DNA of 64,000 nt from Arenicola marina (lineage: Eukaryota; Annelida; Polychaeta; Arenicolidae). The first letter of the stretch is position 1. Each line of letters starts with the position of its first letter. This document shows positions 42,601 through 55,595 of this stretch, piece by piece. The stretch spans positions 41,557,798-41,621,797 of the forward strand of contig OZ025257.1 of assembly GCA_964019135.1 (NCBI GenBank), written 5' to 3'. The position numbers were made by a program, and so were the translations under genes. Under the pieces are notes generated by a model. That model was not told where the DNA came from. It made no database searches and saw only the letters and a list, made by a program, of their open reading frames with translations.

Positions 42601-45600
42601 TGCTTCATTCAGCCTCGGGTCGTCCTCCCGGGAGGTCTCCCGGCCCAGTTTAGCTTTTATGCACCAAACAAACTCCGTTTTTACGTAGCGTTATAAAATC
42701 TCGCGGGAGTTTTGCCTTAAGGAGAGTAACAATGTCAAGAATCTTGACGTCAAGCATTTTATGCGACAGTTACGACCGGGTTATGTCCTAAACTTACTAG
42801 TAGTCCTACAGAAACGATCCAAGCGCTAACAAAGACACAATTTCCCATACCAGTTCCACTGGTGTGGCAATATTATTAGTAAACTCCGTTGCATTTCGTG
42901 CCCACTATATAAATTTATAGATATGCCATCAGGAACTAAGAGATAGAAAATGCCTCTCGTGGGATAAATTGCTGTGCAAGCAACTTTAGCTCGGTTTTCA
43001 CAGCCCTATGGCTGCGTAGCGTTCTAATCACACATATCGCCTTTCTAATCTCCTCGGTTGAAGTCGAATCTGTGTATAAGCTGTGCGTTTTGTTCTAGCT
43101 AATGCGTTCTGCCTTATCTGTAACTGAGCGGAGCTGCACTGTATAACCAACTCCATTTGGTCCACATAAACCGATGGGTCCGCACCATCTGCGAGCCTCT
43201 TAGTGGTGTCGTTTGGACCTCGCAAGTCTCGTCGGGATCTCTCGTCTTGTCCGGATCTTTTGTCTTGTCCAGATCTCTTCTCTTGTCCGTATTTCTCGTG
43301 TTGTTCGGATCTTGCAGAAGTAGCAATTCCGTCGGGAACTAAGTGGATGGGTTAAACTTGGGTCCGGGGGTGGGGTATGGGTCCGGGGGGTATGAGTCCG
43401 GGGGTGGGGTATGGGTCCGGGGGTGGGGTATGGGTCCAGGGGTGGGGTATGGTTCCGGGGGTGGGGTATGGATCCGTGGGTGGGGTATGGATCCTGGGGT
43501 GGGGTATGGGTCCGGGGGTGGGGTATAGGTCCGGGGGTGGGGTATGGGTCCGGGGGTGGGGTATGGGTCCGGGGGTGGGGTATAGGTCCGGGGGTGGGGT
43601 ATAGGTCCGGGGGTGGGGTATGGGTCCAGGGGTGGGTTATAGATCCGGGGGTGGGGTATGGGTCCGGGGGTGGGGTATGGGTCCGCGGGTGGGGTATGGG
43701 TCCGGGGGTGGGGTATAGGTCCGGGGGTGGGGTATAGGTCCGGGGGTGGGGTATGGGTCCGGGGGTGGGGTATGTGTCCAGGGGTGGGTTATAGATCCGG
43801 GGGTGGGGTATGGATCCGGGGGTGGGGGTGGAGTATGGATCCGGGGGTGGGGTATGGATCCGGGGGTGGGGGTGGGGTATGGATCCGGGGGTGGGGTATG
43901 GATCCGGGGGGTATGAGTCCGGGGGTGGGGTATGGGTCCGGGGGTGGGGTATGGGTCCAGGGGTGGGGTATGGGTCCGGGGGTGGGGTATGGATCCGTGG
44001 GTGGGGTATGGATCCTGGGGTGGGGTATGGGTCCGGGGGTGGGGTATAGGTCCGGGGGTGGGGTATGGGTCCGGGGGTGGGGTATGGGTCCGGGGGTGGG
44101 GTATGGGTCCGGGAGTGGGGTATAGGTCCGGGGGTGGGGTATAGGTCCGGGGGTGGGGTATGGGTCAGGGGGTGGGGTATGGGTCCGGGGGTGGGGTATA
44201 GGTCCGGGGGTGGGGTATAGGTCCGGGGGTGGGGTATGGGTCCGGGGGTGGGGTATGGGTCCAGGGGTGGGTTATAGATCCGGGGGTGGGGTATGGATCC
44301 GGGGGTGGGGGTGGGGTATGGATCCGGGGGTGGGGTATGGATCCGGGGGTGGGGTATGGATCCGGGGGTGGGGATGGGGTATGGATCCTGGGGTGGGGGT
44401 GGGGTATGGGCCCGGGGGTGAGATATGGGACCGGAACGGGGGGGAGTATGGGACTGGCTGGTGGTGTCGGAAATAGGGCGTTGCGAGAAGTAGCTAGGGT
44501 AAGGCGGACAGCTTGTGTTCGCCGTGATGTGTCTTATCATGCTTAATCCAGCTCAATGCCAAACAGCTTGTCCCTCACGCGGTCCAACAAGAAGTATATG
44601 ACGGTAAACAAAGCCAGACACCGCCTGGTCAACGACTGCATGGCCTCAATACAATAGGAGGGGGAGGGGGAGGGGCAGGGCTGGGGGAGGGGGGTGGGAG
44701 GGGCAGGAGGAGGAGCAGGGGCAGGGACAGAGAGAGGGGAGGGGGAGGGGGTTCTCGGGGGCGGGCCCGCCTGAGAAGGCAAATAAAGATACCATTTTAC
44801 CACTGTGAACAGCGGGAAAAAAGGCTGTTTGTTGCACATAACGGCTCTCGGGGGTCTGCCCCTGTCGAGCTGTGTGTCTTACCGATACGACGTGTGGAAG
44901 AGAAAGGTTTTGTCTTTAATCTCCCGTAGGGAGCCGTAAGAACCCCGCCCCCCCCCCTCCTCATCCACAGGGCCATGCCACCGTGTCCACCGTACGGGGA
45001 ACCCGCCGTGGCCGATAGGGTAGCGTACTTCACTGCGGACCAACCGGTTGTCGGTTCGAACCCCACTCGTTTCAGGGGGCGCTTAATTGAATTTTTGATT
45101 CAATTTAAAGGTTTTGTGGTATATAGGGACGTCAGAATGATCCGAGGAGACAGAAGGCAGTTTAAAGTTCCTAATTTCATTACGTTAATGCTTGCTTCAT
45201 TTCTCCTTTGTTCACATGAAGGCTAGATTGGGGGAAGAATCCCCGGCACAATGAAATCGCGGTTGTTTGAAACTTGCCCCAGATACAGGTGACAGGGTTC
45301 GTACCCACGACCTCTTGACCTGCAGCTCAGCCTGCTAATCACTTGAGCTAGGGGGGGGGGGGGGGCACATCCTCCTAATTTTTTAATTTACACCTAATTT
45401 CATTAACGTAGTCGAAAAATAAAGCAGTTTGTTACTTGAACTTGACTTAATTAATTCACTTAATTTTGTCGCAACTGATAAAAAGGCACTTGTGGGATGG
45501 GATAGTGCAGGGATGTTGTGTGGTTCGTCACCATGGTAAAGGGTAGTGCCCCCCAATACCATGGTAAAGGGTAGTGCCCCCCATCACCATGGTAAAGGGT

Positions 45601-48600
45601 AGTGCCCCCCAGCACCATGGTAAAGGGTAGTGCCCCCCAGCACCATGGTACAAGGTAGTGCCCGCCAATACCATGGTAAAGAGTAGTGCCCCCAGCACCA
45701 TGGTAGAGGGTAGTGTCCCCCAATACCATGGTAAAGGGTAGTGTCCCCCAATACCATGGTAAAGGGTAGTGCCCCCTAGCGCCATGGTTAAGGGTAGTGC
45801 CCCCCAGCACCATGGTAAAGGCTAGTGCCCCCCAGCACCATTGTAAAGGCTAGTGTCCCCCAGCACCATGGTTAAGGGTAGTGCCCCCAGCACCATGGTA
45901 AAGGGTAGTGCCCCCAGCACCATGGTTAAGGGTAGTGCCCCCAGCACCATGGCAAAGAGTAGTGCCCGCGAATACCATGGTAAAGGGTAGTGCCCCCAGC
46001 ACCATGGTAAAGGGTAGTGCCCCCAGCACCATGGTTAAGGGTAGTGCCCCCAGCACCATGGTAAAGGGTAGTGCCCCCAGCACCATTGTAAAGGGTGGTG
46101 CCCCCAGCACCATGGTAAAGGGTAGTGCCCCCAACACCATGGTTAGGGTAGTGCCTCCAGCACCATGGCAAAGTGTAGTGCCCGCCAATACCATGGTAAA
46201 GGGTAGTGCCCCCAGAACCATGGTAAAGGGTAGTGCCCCCAGCACCATGGTAAAGGGTAGTGCCCCAGCACCATGGTAAAGTGTAGTGCCCCCCATCACC
46301 ATGGTAAAGGGTAGTGCCCCCCAGCACCATGGTAAAGGGTAGTGCCCCCCAGCACCATGGTACAAGGTAGTGCCCGCCAATACCATGGTAAAGAGTAGTG
46401 CCCCCAGCACCATGGTAGAGGGTAGTGTCCCCCAATACCATGGTAAAGGGTAGTGTCCCCCAATACCATGGTAAAGGGTAGTGCCCCCAGCACCATGGTA
46501 GAGGGTAGTGCCCCCAGCATCTTGGTAAAGGGTAGTGCCCCCAGCACCACGGTAGAAGGTAGTGCCCCCCAATACCATGGTAAAGGGTAGTGTCCCCAGC
46601 ACCATGGTAAAGGGTAGTGCCCCCAGCACCATGGTTAAGGGTAGTGCCCCCAGCACCATGGCAAAGAGTAGTGCCCGCCAATACCATGGTAAAGGGTGGT
46701 ACCACCAGCACCATGGTAAATGGTAGTGCCCCCAGCACCACGGTAGAAGGTAGTGCCCGCCAATACCATGGTAAAGGGTAGTGCCCCCAGCACCATGGTA
46801 AAGGGTAGTGCCCCTAGCACCATGGTTAAGGGTAGCGCCCCCAGCACCATGGTAAAGGGTAGTGCCCCCAGCACCATTGTAAAGGGTGGTGCCCCCAGCA
46901 CCATGGTAAAGGGTAGTGCCCCCAACACCATGGTTAGGGTAGTGCCTCCAGCACCATGGCAAAGAGTAGTGCCCGCCAATACCATGGTAAAGGGTAGTGC
47001 CCCCAGCACCATGGTAAAGGGTAGTGCCCCCAGCACCATGGTAAAGGGTAGTGCCCCCAGCACCATGGTAAAGGGTAGTGCCCCCCAATACCATGGTAAA
47101 GGGTAGTGCCCCCCAGCACCATGGTTAAGGGTAGTGCCCCCAGCACCATGGTAAAGGGTAGTGCCCCCAGCATCTTGGTAAAAGGTAGTGCTCGCAGCAC
47201 CACGGTAGAAGGTAGTGCCCCCCAATACCATGGTAAAGGGAAGTGACCCCCAGCACCATGGTTAAGGATAGTGCCCCCAGCACCATGGTAGAGGGTAGTG
47301 CCCCCAGCATCTTGGTAAAGGGTAGTGCCCCCAGCACCACGGTAGAAGGTAGTGCCCCCCAATACCATGGTAAAGGGTAGTGTCCCCAGCACCATGGTAA
47401 AGGGTAGTGCCCCCAGCACCATGGTTAAGGGTAGTGCCCCCAGCACCATGACAAAGGGTAGTGCCCCCAGCACCATGATAAAGGGTAGTGCCCCCAGCAC
47501 CATGGTAAAGGGTAGTGCCCCCAGCACCATGGTTAGGGTAGTGCCTCCAGCACCATGGCAAAGAGTAGTGCCCGCCAATACCATGGTAAAGGGTAGTGCC
47601 ACCAGCACCATGGTAAAGGGTAGTGCCCCCAGCACCATGGTAAAGGGTAGTGCCCCCAGCACCATGGTAAAGGGTAGTGCCCCCCAATACCATGGTAAAG
47701 GGTAGTGCCCCCCAGCACCATGGTTAAGGGTAGTGCCCCCAGCACCATGGTAAAGGGTAGTGCCCCCAGCATCTTGGTAAAGGGTAGTGCCCCCAGCACC
47801 ACGGTAGAAGGTAGTGCCCCCCAATACCATGGTAAAGGGTAGTGCCCCCAGCACCATGGTTAAGGGTAGTGCCCCCAGCACCATGGTAGAGGGTAGTGCC
47901 CCCAGCATCTTGGTAAAGGGTAGTGCCCCCAGCACCACGGTAGAAGGTAGTGCCCCCCAATACCATGGTAAAGGGTAGTGTCCCCAGCACCATGGTAAAG
48001 GGTAGTGCCCCCAGCACCATGGTTAAGGGTAGTGCCCCCAGCACCATGGCAAAGAGTAGTGCCCGCCAATACCATGGTAAAGGGTGGTGCCCCCAGCACC
48101 ATGGTAAATGGTAGTGCCCCCATCACCACGGTAGAAGGTAGTGCCCCCCAATACCATGGTAAAGGATAGTGTCCACAGCACCATGGTAAAAAGTAGTGCC
48201 CCTAGCACCATGGTAAAGGGTAGTGCCCCGAGTACCATGGTAAAGGGTAGTGCCCCCAGCACCATGGTAAAGGGTAGTGTCCCCCAATACCATGGTAAAG
48301 GGTAGTGCCCCCCAGCACCATGGTTAAGGGTAGTGCCCCCAGCACCATGGTAAAGGGTAGTGCCCCCCAGCATCATGGTCGAGGGTAGTGTCCCCAGCAC
48401 CATGGGAGAGGGTTGTGCCCCCGAGCATCATGGTCGAGGGTAGGGTCCCCAGCACCATGGTAGAGGGTTGTGCCCACCAGCATCATGGTCGAGGGTAGTG
48501 CCCCCAGCACCATGGTAAAGGGTAGTGCCCCCCAGCATCATGGTAAAGGGTAGTGCCCCCAGCACCAGGGTCAAGGCTAGTGCCCCCCAGCACCATGGCA

Positions 48601-51600
48601 AAGGCTAGTGCCCCCCAGCACCATGGTAAAGGGTAGTGCCCCCCAGCACCATGGTAAAGGGTAGTGCCCCCCAGCACCATGGTAAAGGGAGTGTCCCCCA
48701 GCACCATGGTAAAGGGTAGTGCCCCCTAATACCATGGTAAAGGGTAGTGCCCCCCATCACCATGGTAAAGGGTAGTGCCCCCCAGCATCATGGTAAAGGG
48801 TAGTGCCCGCCAATACCATGGTAAAGGGTAGTGCCCCCAGCACCATAGTAAAGGGTAGTGCCCCCAGCACCATGGTTAAGGGTAGTGCCCCCAGCACCAT
48901 GGTAAAGTGTAGTGCCCCCCAATACCATGGTAAAGGGTAGTGACCCCCAGCACCATGGTTAAGGGTAGTGCCCCCAGCACCATGGTAAAGGATAGTGCCC
49001 CCAGTATCTTGGTAAAGGGTAGTGCCCCCAGCACCACGGTAGAAGGTAGTGCCCCCCAATACCATGATAAAGGGTAGTGTCCCCAGCACCATGGTAAAGG
49101 GTAGTGCCCCCAGCATCATGGTAAAGGGTAGTGCCCCCCCCCCCCCCAGCGCCATGGTAAAGGGTAGTGACCCCCCAGCCCACTACTAAAGGGTAGTGCC
49201 CCCAACCCACTAGTAAAGGGTAGTGCCCCCCAGCACCATGGTTAAGGGTAGTGCCCCCAGCATCATGGTAAAGGGTAGTGCCCCCCCAGCACCATGGTAA
49301 AGGGTAGTGCCCCCAGCATCATGGTAAAGGGTAGTGCCCCCCCCCAGCACCATGGTAAAGGGTAGTGACCCCCCAGCCCACTACTAAAGGGTAGTGACCC
49401 CCCAACCCACTAGTAAAAGGTAGTGCCCCCCAGCACCATGGTAAAGGTAGTGCCCCCCCCCAGCACCATGGTAAAGGGTAGTGACCCCCCAGCCCACTAC
49501 TAAAGGGTAGTGACCCCCCAACCCACTAGTAAACGGTAGTGCCCCCAACCCACTAGTAAAGGGTAATGCCCCCCAGCACCATGGTAAAGGGTAGTGCCCC
49601 CCAGCACTATGGTTAAGGGTAGTGCCCCCAGCACCATGGTTAAGGGTAGTGCCCCCAGCACCATGGTAAAGGGTAGTGCCCCCCAATACCATGGTAAAGG
49701 GTAGTGCCCCCCAGCATCATGGTCGAGGGTAGTGTCCCCAGCACCATGGGAGAGGGTTGTGCCCCCGAGCATCATGGTCGAGGGTAGGGTCCCCAGCACC
49801 ATGGTAGAGGGTTGTGCCCACCAGTATCATGGTCGAGGGTAGTGCCCCCAGCACCATGGTAAAGGGTAGTGCCCCCCAGCATCATGGTAAAGGGTAGTGC
49901 CCCCAGCACCAGGGTCAAGGCTAGTGCCCCCCAGCACCATGGCAAAGTCTAGTGCCCCCCAGCACCATGGTAAAGGGTAGTGCCCCCCAGCACCATGGTA
50001 AAGGGTAGTGCCCCCCAGCACCATGGTAAAGGGAGTGTCCCCCAGCACCATGGTAAAGGGTAGTGCCCCCTAATACCATGGTAAAGGGTAGTGCCCCCCA
50101 TCACCATGGTAAAGGGTAGTGCCCCCCAGCATCATGGTAAAGGGTAGTGCCCGCCAATACCATGGTAAAGGGTAGTGCCCCCAGCACCATAGTAAAGGGT
50201 AGTGCCCCCAGCACCATGGTTAAGGGTAGTGCCCCCAGCACCATGGTAAAGTGTAGTGCCCCCCAATACCATGGTAAAGGGTAGTGACTCCCAGCACCAT
50301 GGTTAAGGGTAGTGCCCCCAGCACCATGGTAAAGGATAGTGCCCCCAGTATCTTGGTAAAGGGTAGTGCCCCCAGCACCACGGTAGAAGGTAGTGCCCCC
50401 CAATACCATGATAAAGGGTAGTGTCCCCAGCACCATGGTAAAGGGTAGTGCCCCCAGCATCATGGTAAAGGGTAGTGCCCCCCAGCACCATGGTTAAGGG
50501 TAGTGCCTCCAGCACCATGGTAAAAACTAGTGCCCCCCAGCACCATGGTTAAGGGTAGTGCCCTCCAGCACCATGGTAAAGGCTAGTGCCCCCCAGCACC
50601 ATGGTAAAGGCTAGTGCCCCCAGCACCATGGATAAGGGTAGTGCCCCCAGCACCATGGTAAAGGGTTGAGCCCCCCAGCACCATGGTAAAGGCTAGTGCC
50701 CCCCAGCACCATGGTAAAGGCTAGTGCCCCCCAGCACCATGGTTAAGGGTAGTGCCCCCCAGCACCATGGTTAAGGGTAGTGCCCCCAGCACCATGGTAA
50801 AAACTAGTGCCCCCAGCACCATGGTTAAGGGTAGTGCCCCCAGCACCATGGTAAAGGCTAGTGCCCTCCAGCACCATGGTAAAGGCTAGTGCCCCCCAGC
50901 ACCATGGTAAAGGCTAGTGCCCCCCAGCGCCATGGTTAAGGGTAGTGCCCCCAGCACCATGGTAAAGGGGTGTTCCCCCAGCACCATGTTAAAGGCTAGT
51001 GCCCCCCAGCACCATGGTTAAGGGTAGTGCCCCCCGGCACCATGGTTAAGGGTAGTGTCCCCAGCACCGTGGTAAAGGCTAGTGCCCCCCAGCACCATGG
51101 TTAAGGGTAGTGCCCCCCAGCACCATGGTTAAGGGTAGTGCCCCCCAGCACCACGGTAAAGGCTAGTGCCCCCAGCACCATGGTTAAGGGTAGTGCCCCC
51201 CAGCATCATGGTAAAGGGTAGTGCCCCCAGCACCATGGTTAAGCCTAGTATCCTGCCGGCTGCGTTACCCTAGAGGAGACTTGTAGCACCCCTCCCCCCA
51301 ACCACTTCGCGTTTTTCACCCCCACCTTACTTACAGTCATTTATTTCCAGGTTTTCAGCAGTTATAATAAGTGTTTACATACTCGAAAGTCTCAACCCCC
51401 CTGTCCTTTTTTTTTCATAGCTTCATACCCCCAAACCGACAAAAAATGGCATGCCCATCGCAGGGCCACGCCCGATAACACAACCAGCCCCCCAGGCACA
51501 TCTTCCCCTAGTTCCTCCGTCCGGCATAAGTGGAAATACGACTTACCGTTTTTCTGCTCTGGGAGTGACTAGAATCCTCGGTGGTGCCAAACTGCCAACC

Positions 51601-54600
51601 CCTTCAATCTGACTAATACTATAGACGTGGCTGGAGAGACAAGGTAAATAGCTGTGATGTTTTATGGAGCGGTTGTGTGTTTTTTTTCCCTACCCGAACC
51701 CCCCTCCCTGGCGGCTTAGGGATGAGGCTGATGACAGAGCCTTTCAGCCAGTGATGGAGGCAGGTTGCTGAAGGCAAGACATTGTGTATATGGCTGGCGT
51801 CTTAATGGGCTGAGCTACACGGGACTTAAGTGACGGAGGGAGGGATGACATGGGTGGTGCGGGGGTGGGGGCGGGGGTGGGGGCATGGTGGGGGCGGGGC
51901 TTGGGTGGGCGTGGGGTGGAGGTGGGATCTCCATAGTGCAGACGTGGGTGCAGGGACAGGCGAGCGGGGGGCTGGGGGGGGGGGGGGGACTAATGAACTG
52001 TGTGGGTACCAATTGATGTGAAGTAGGACTGAATTCAATAACATTAAACAATCATTTAAAACATAAACCGGTTTTATTTTTTGTTTTTCGTTTAGTGATT
52101 CAGACGCGCAGCAGACGGGTAACAAAAGACGCCGTATGCAGTGTTTATCCGTTATAACGGTAGTAGTCGTTTTTACGCCATTGCTGGATACAAATGGAGA
52201 ACCCCGGAGTCATATTTAAGGATCACGGCGTTATATCTTGACGAAAAAAGACTTGACATCCTTCAAATAAACTTTAGTCCCGGGTCTGCCTGGTTCCACA
52301 TAGAGACAAATGTAGCGGCACCGACACTGACTGACTGATTGTGTATTGTTGAGAGAAAAGCTTTAAGACATTAAGACATTCCACGTCGTATCGCTTCCTT
52401 GTAAGCATTATGCTAACCCTGTTTATCTCATACCCGGCAATGCGAGAGCGAGAGTCTCGGGCGAGAGCGAGCGAGAGCGAGAGTCTCGGAGAGTCTCGGA
52501 GGCTGGGAAACAGATACACAGCTCAAACACAAGATTATAGAACGCAGCGAAGTGACTGTCTAGCGTTTGGGTTACATAGACAGTATTGTTCCTATTGACG
52601 TTATTGTTACTATTGACGCTATTGTTACTATTGACGCTATTGTTACTATTGACGCTATTGTTACGATTGACGCTATTGTTACTATTAAAGCTATTGTTAC
52701 TATTGACGCTTTTGTTACTATTGACGTTATTGTTACTATTAACGCTATTGTCTTCAAGGCACAGTATTTGGTGATAACTACAGCATTGTTCAGAGAACGT
52801 CATTCCCAAGACAAGAAGTCGTCATTCCGAAAACAATCAGTCGTCATTCTGAAGATAATAAATCGTTATTCCGTCATTAAGCTCGAGAGGGGCCGATCCT
52901 AAGGATTTTCGTCACGGTAGAATTTGCCCAAATCGTGCAACTTTCTCCGCGTGGTACGTGGAGGGGCCTCAATTTGGCATAGTTTTTCGTACTTGAATGA
53001 ATGGGTAAGATTGTAGAGCTCCGCGGCATCTCCTTATACATTTTGTATCTAGTTACCCCCTCCCCCACCCTCGGGGGAGGGGGGGGGGGGGCTTTACTGG
53101 GTTCATCATCCATGCCGCCATACTTTTCACTCTCATCTGGGATTATATTATCACAGTCCGGTATTGGGCATCAACTCATCATTGCGTGCTTCTGTTGGTT
53201 CATATCCCAGCACGGAATGACTTTTCACCGTGTGGGACACCTCACAGTGCCATCTGGATCGGCACTGGGCATCACCAAGTACAGTCGGTCAAGATTAGAC
53301 AGCTAGAACTAAAACTACCTCAACTGCCGATTGCTGACGGATTAACAAAGGCGATCGAGTCCCGTGACCTGACCCACTGACCTACATACCCCACTATTGT
53401 AGTGGCACTCTGACGTTTGACGACGGCCGGCTGCAGATGGCCAGCACTGGGCGCCGATAAGGTTGTATCAATGCGCGCCTTCTCACCCACTCATCATTCC
53501 GCCACATTATGTAGGGCCTCAGCAACAAAACATCGGTGACCTCAGTTGACCCAAACTATATCAGGCGCCAAGTACCTGTGGTGGGGTGGTGGAGTACGGT
53601 TTAGACCGGGAAGGGGGAGGCACTACACATAGTTAAGTATAGACATATGTTCCGCCTTTTTTGTGAGCCTTTGTTCTCTCTTTCCTCTGTATATTCTCGA
53701 CGTGTCCATCTGAGACTGAAACATTCTCTCTATCTTCAGATTGCATCTCTTAACCATGTGTTGGCCTACTCCAGTATATCATACTGAAAGTGTGATACTT
53801 TTTCATGACTGTCAGTGTATCTCGATGATCAAACAGTGGCGTTCTTATTCTCCATATCCGGTCTGGCATGGACCGCACTCTCTCATCGCTGTAGCAAGAG
53901 AAATGGTGTATAATGGGAGGGCCTTGATATAAATATTATATATAGCAAGGAATTTACGGAGTGACTAATTAGATTTAAATATTTGGGAAGGGGGCGTGGC
54001 GGGGTGTAGGCGGTTGGGCAAAGGCTTATGAATGGCCACTGCAACTTTAAAAAATCCTATTTGTCGATATATCTCATCATTTTTCCTTGCAACCCTGACA
54101 CCTTTAATCCGTACATTGCCGATTTACGTACTGGAAGGGATGCAAATCTCGCTTTTTTCACCAAAAACTAAATCAAATCGGCCGTGCAACATGTAACAGA
54201 TTTGGCCAGCCTTTTTCTTTCAATATATAGGCCTTCTTGGTCTTGCGACGGTGAATAAAACTACTGCAAGCTGGAGTTGCGTGATCTCGCGATAACGTGA
54301 GTTTATGGAGGTGGGCGCGGCCATTTTGATTGTGTCATATTTTTTCGAACGCAACGTACAGTAGCTCCAAAATGAGTTTTACAATGGTTTTTATGTGCAC
54401 TTCCTTATTTTTCTCTAAGCATGCTTTACGAAAAGGAGACAACTCGAAGGCAACTCGTCGTTCCGTGACAGATGTATTTTGGTGAGGTTTGTGTCTTCAA
54501 AACCAGCCAACACAAATTTGTCAAAGGCTGCAGTAAATGGAACGACCGGGCGCCGTAGTGAGTGCATATCTTTTGTGGCCCTGGGTATATCCCCAAGGTA

Positions 54601-55560
54601 ATGCCGAATGCGCACAAGTTGGGTATGCTGGGCGGGATACCCGCCCTGGCCCAAAGAAATGCACCCACTGCTTGTATGGATGATGCAACCGATAGAGCAC
54701 CTGGCCCATTCCCACATCGCATTCAACTTCACGAGGAGTTGATCTTTAGTCCACTACATTGATTGGCCATTCGTGGCATCTAACCTGGAAGGATTTCCAT
54801 CGTGCCGTGTCTTTTGGCAAAGACATTCATACTCATTGTGGTCATTGTCTTTTGAAATAGGCCGTAGTCTCTTAAACTATTTTAATTATCTTTTGTCTTG
54901 GGAATAACGTGATTTCTAAGTCATCATTCCGCGAAGGGGCACCAGCCTTAACGAACTCCAGCCCAGGTGGACTTTAACGTATGTTGAACACAAATCTACC
55001 TTAAAACGTACTTGCATGTTGGAAGATGCACATTCCATTCGTTTTATTTTGAAACAACTCTTAAGAAGTCATTGGGTGCAAAGTAAAGTGTTTTATGCAG
55101 CATAATTGAATTGCTGTAATTACCCCCCAGAGACGGGCATGAGTGGTGGGGAGATATTGAGCCGGTAAACCAACGTGAACCACAACCACCTGTTCAAATG
55201 TCTATCTTTGTGCAGCGTAAAGATCCCATGCTTTCTTCGCAAAGAGTATATATAGGGGGTGAATAGTGGCAGGGACATGGCTCCTCTCTACATCGAGCCT
55301 TCTCGTTGTCGCACACAGAGGTTAAAGCGTCATACTTAAGCCAAGTGCATGACATTTATTGATGGAACTATAAAAGCTGTAAAAGATTTCTATTTTCTGA
55401 GGGCACCACGGAGCAGGTATAAACCGCCAATCGTGCCTGTAATGTTCAAAATCAAGATCAGTACCGATAGTGATGTGGGATACTTGCCGACCATCCATCA
55501 AGGGAACAAGAATAAAAGGTCATTCAGGCGTGGCTCGACCGACAGCCCTAGTGGCAAGAA

Positions 55561-55595
<35 letters not shown>

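Larger units (their letters stand above)
41035..43350. other. Intron of the FReD gene, first part
   Basis: There is a poly-G run at 41605-41623, a hairpin at 42340-42393 and a SINE at 42505-42680. Otherwise it is AT-rich with no exon that I can support. Confidence 0.55.

Noticed and set aside
43200..44540. 446-codon minus-strand frame rich in Pro/Thr/Tyr
   Set aside because: Complement of the 19-bp G-rich array. The unit has no stop in this direction, so length has no meaning.
45850..47094. 414-codon minus-strand frame (MVLGALPFT repeats)
   Set aside because: Product of the 27-bp array, whose period is a multiple of three. The same happens on the + strand (MVKGSAPST).
52423..52809. Asn/Ser-repeat protein on the minus strand
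   Set aside because: It is only the 18-bp minisatellite read in one of several open frames.
54415..54732. 105-codon minus-strand frame as a gene fragment
   Set aside because: Overlapping frames in the same stretch are equally open, no motif is recognised, and no splice sites frame it.
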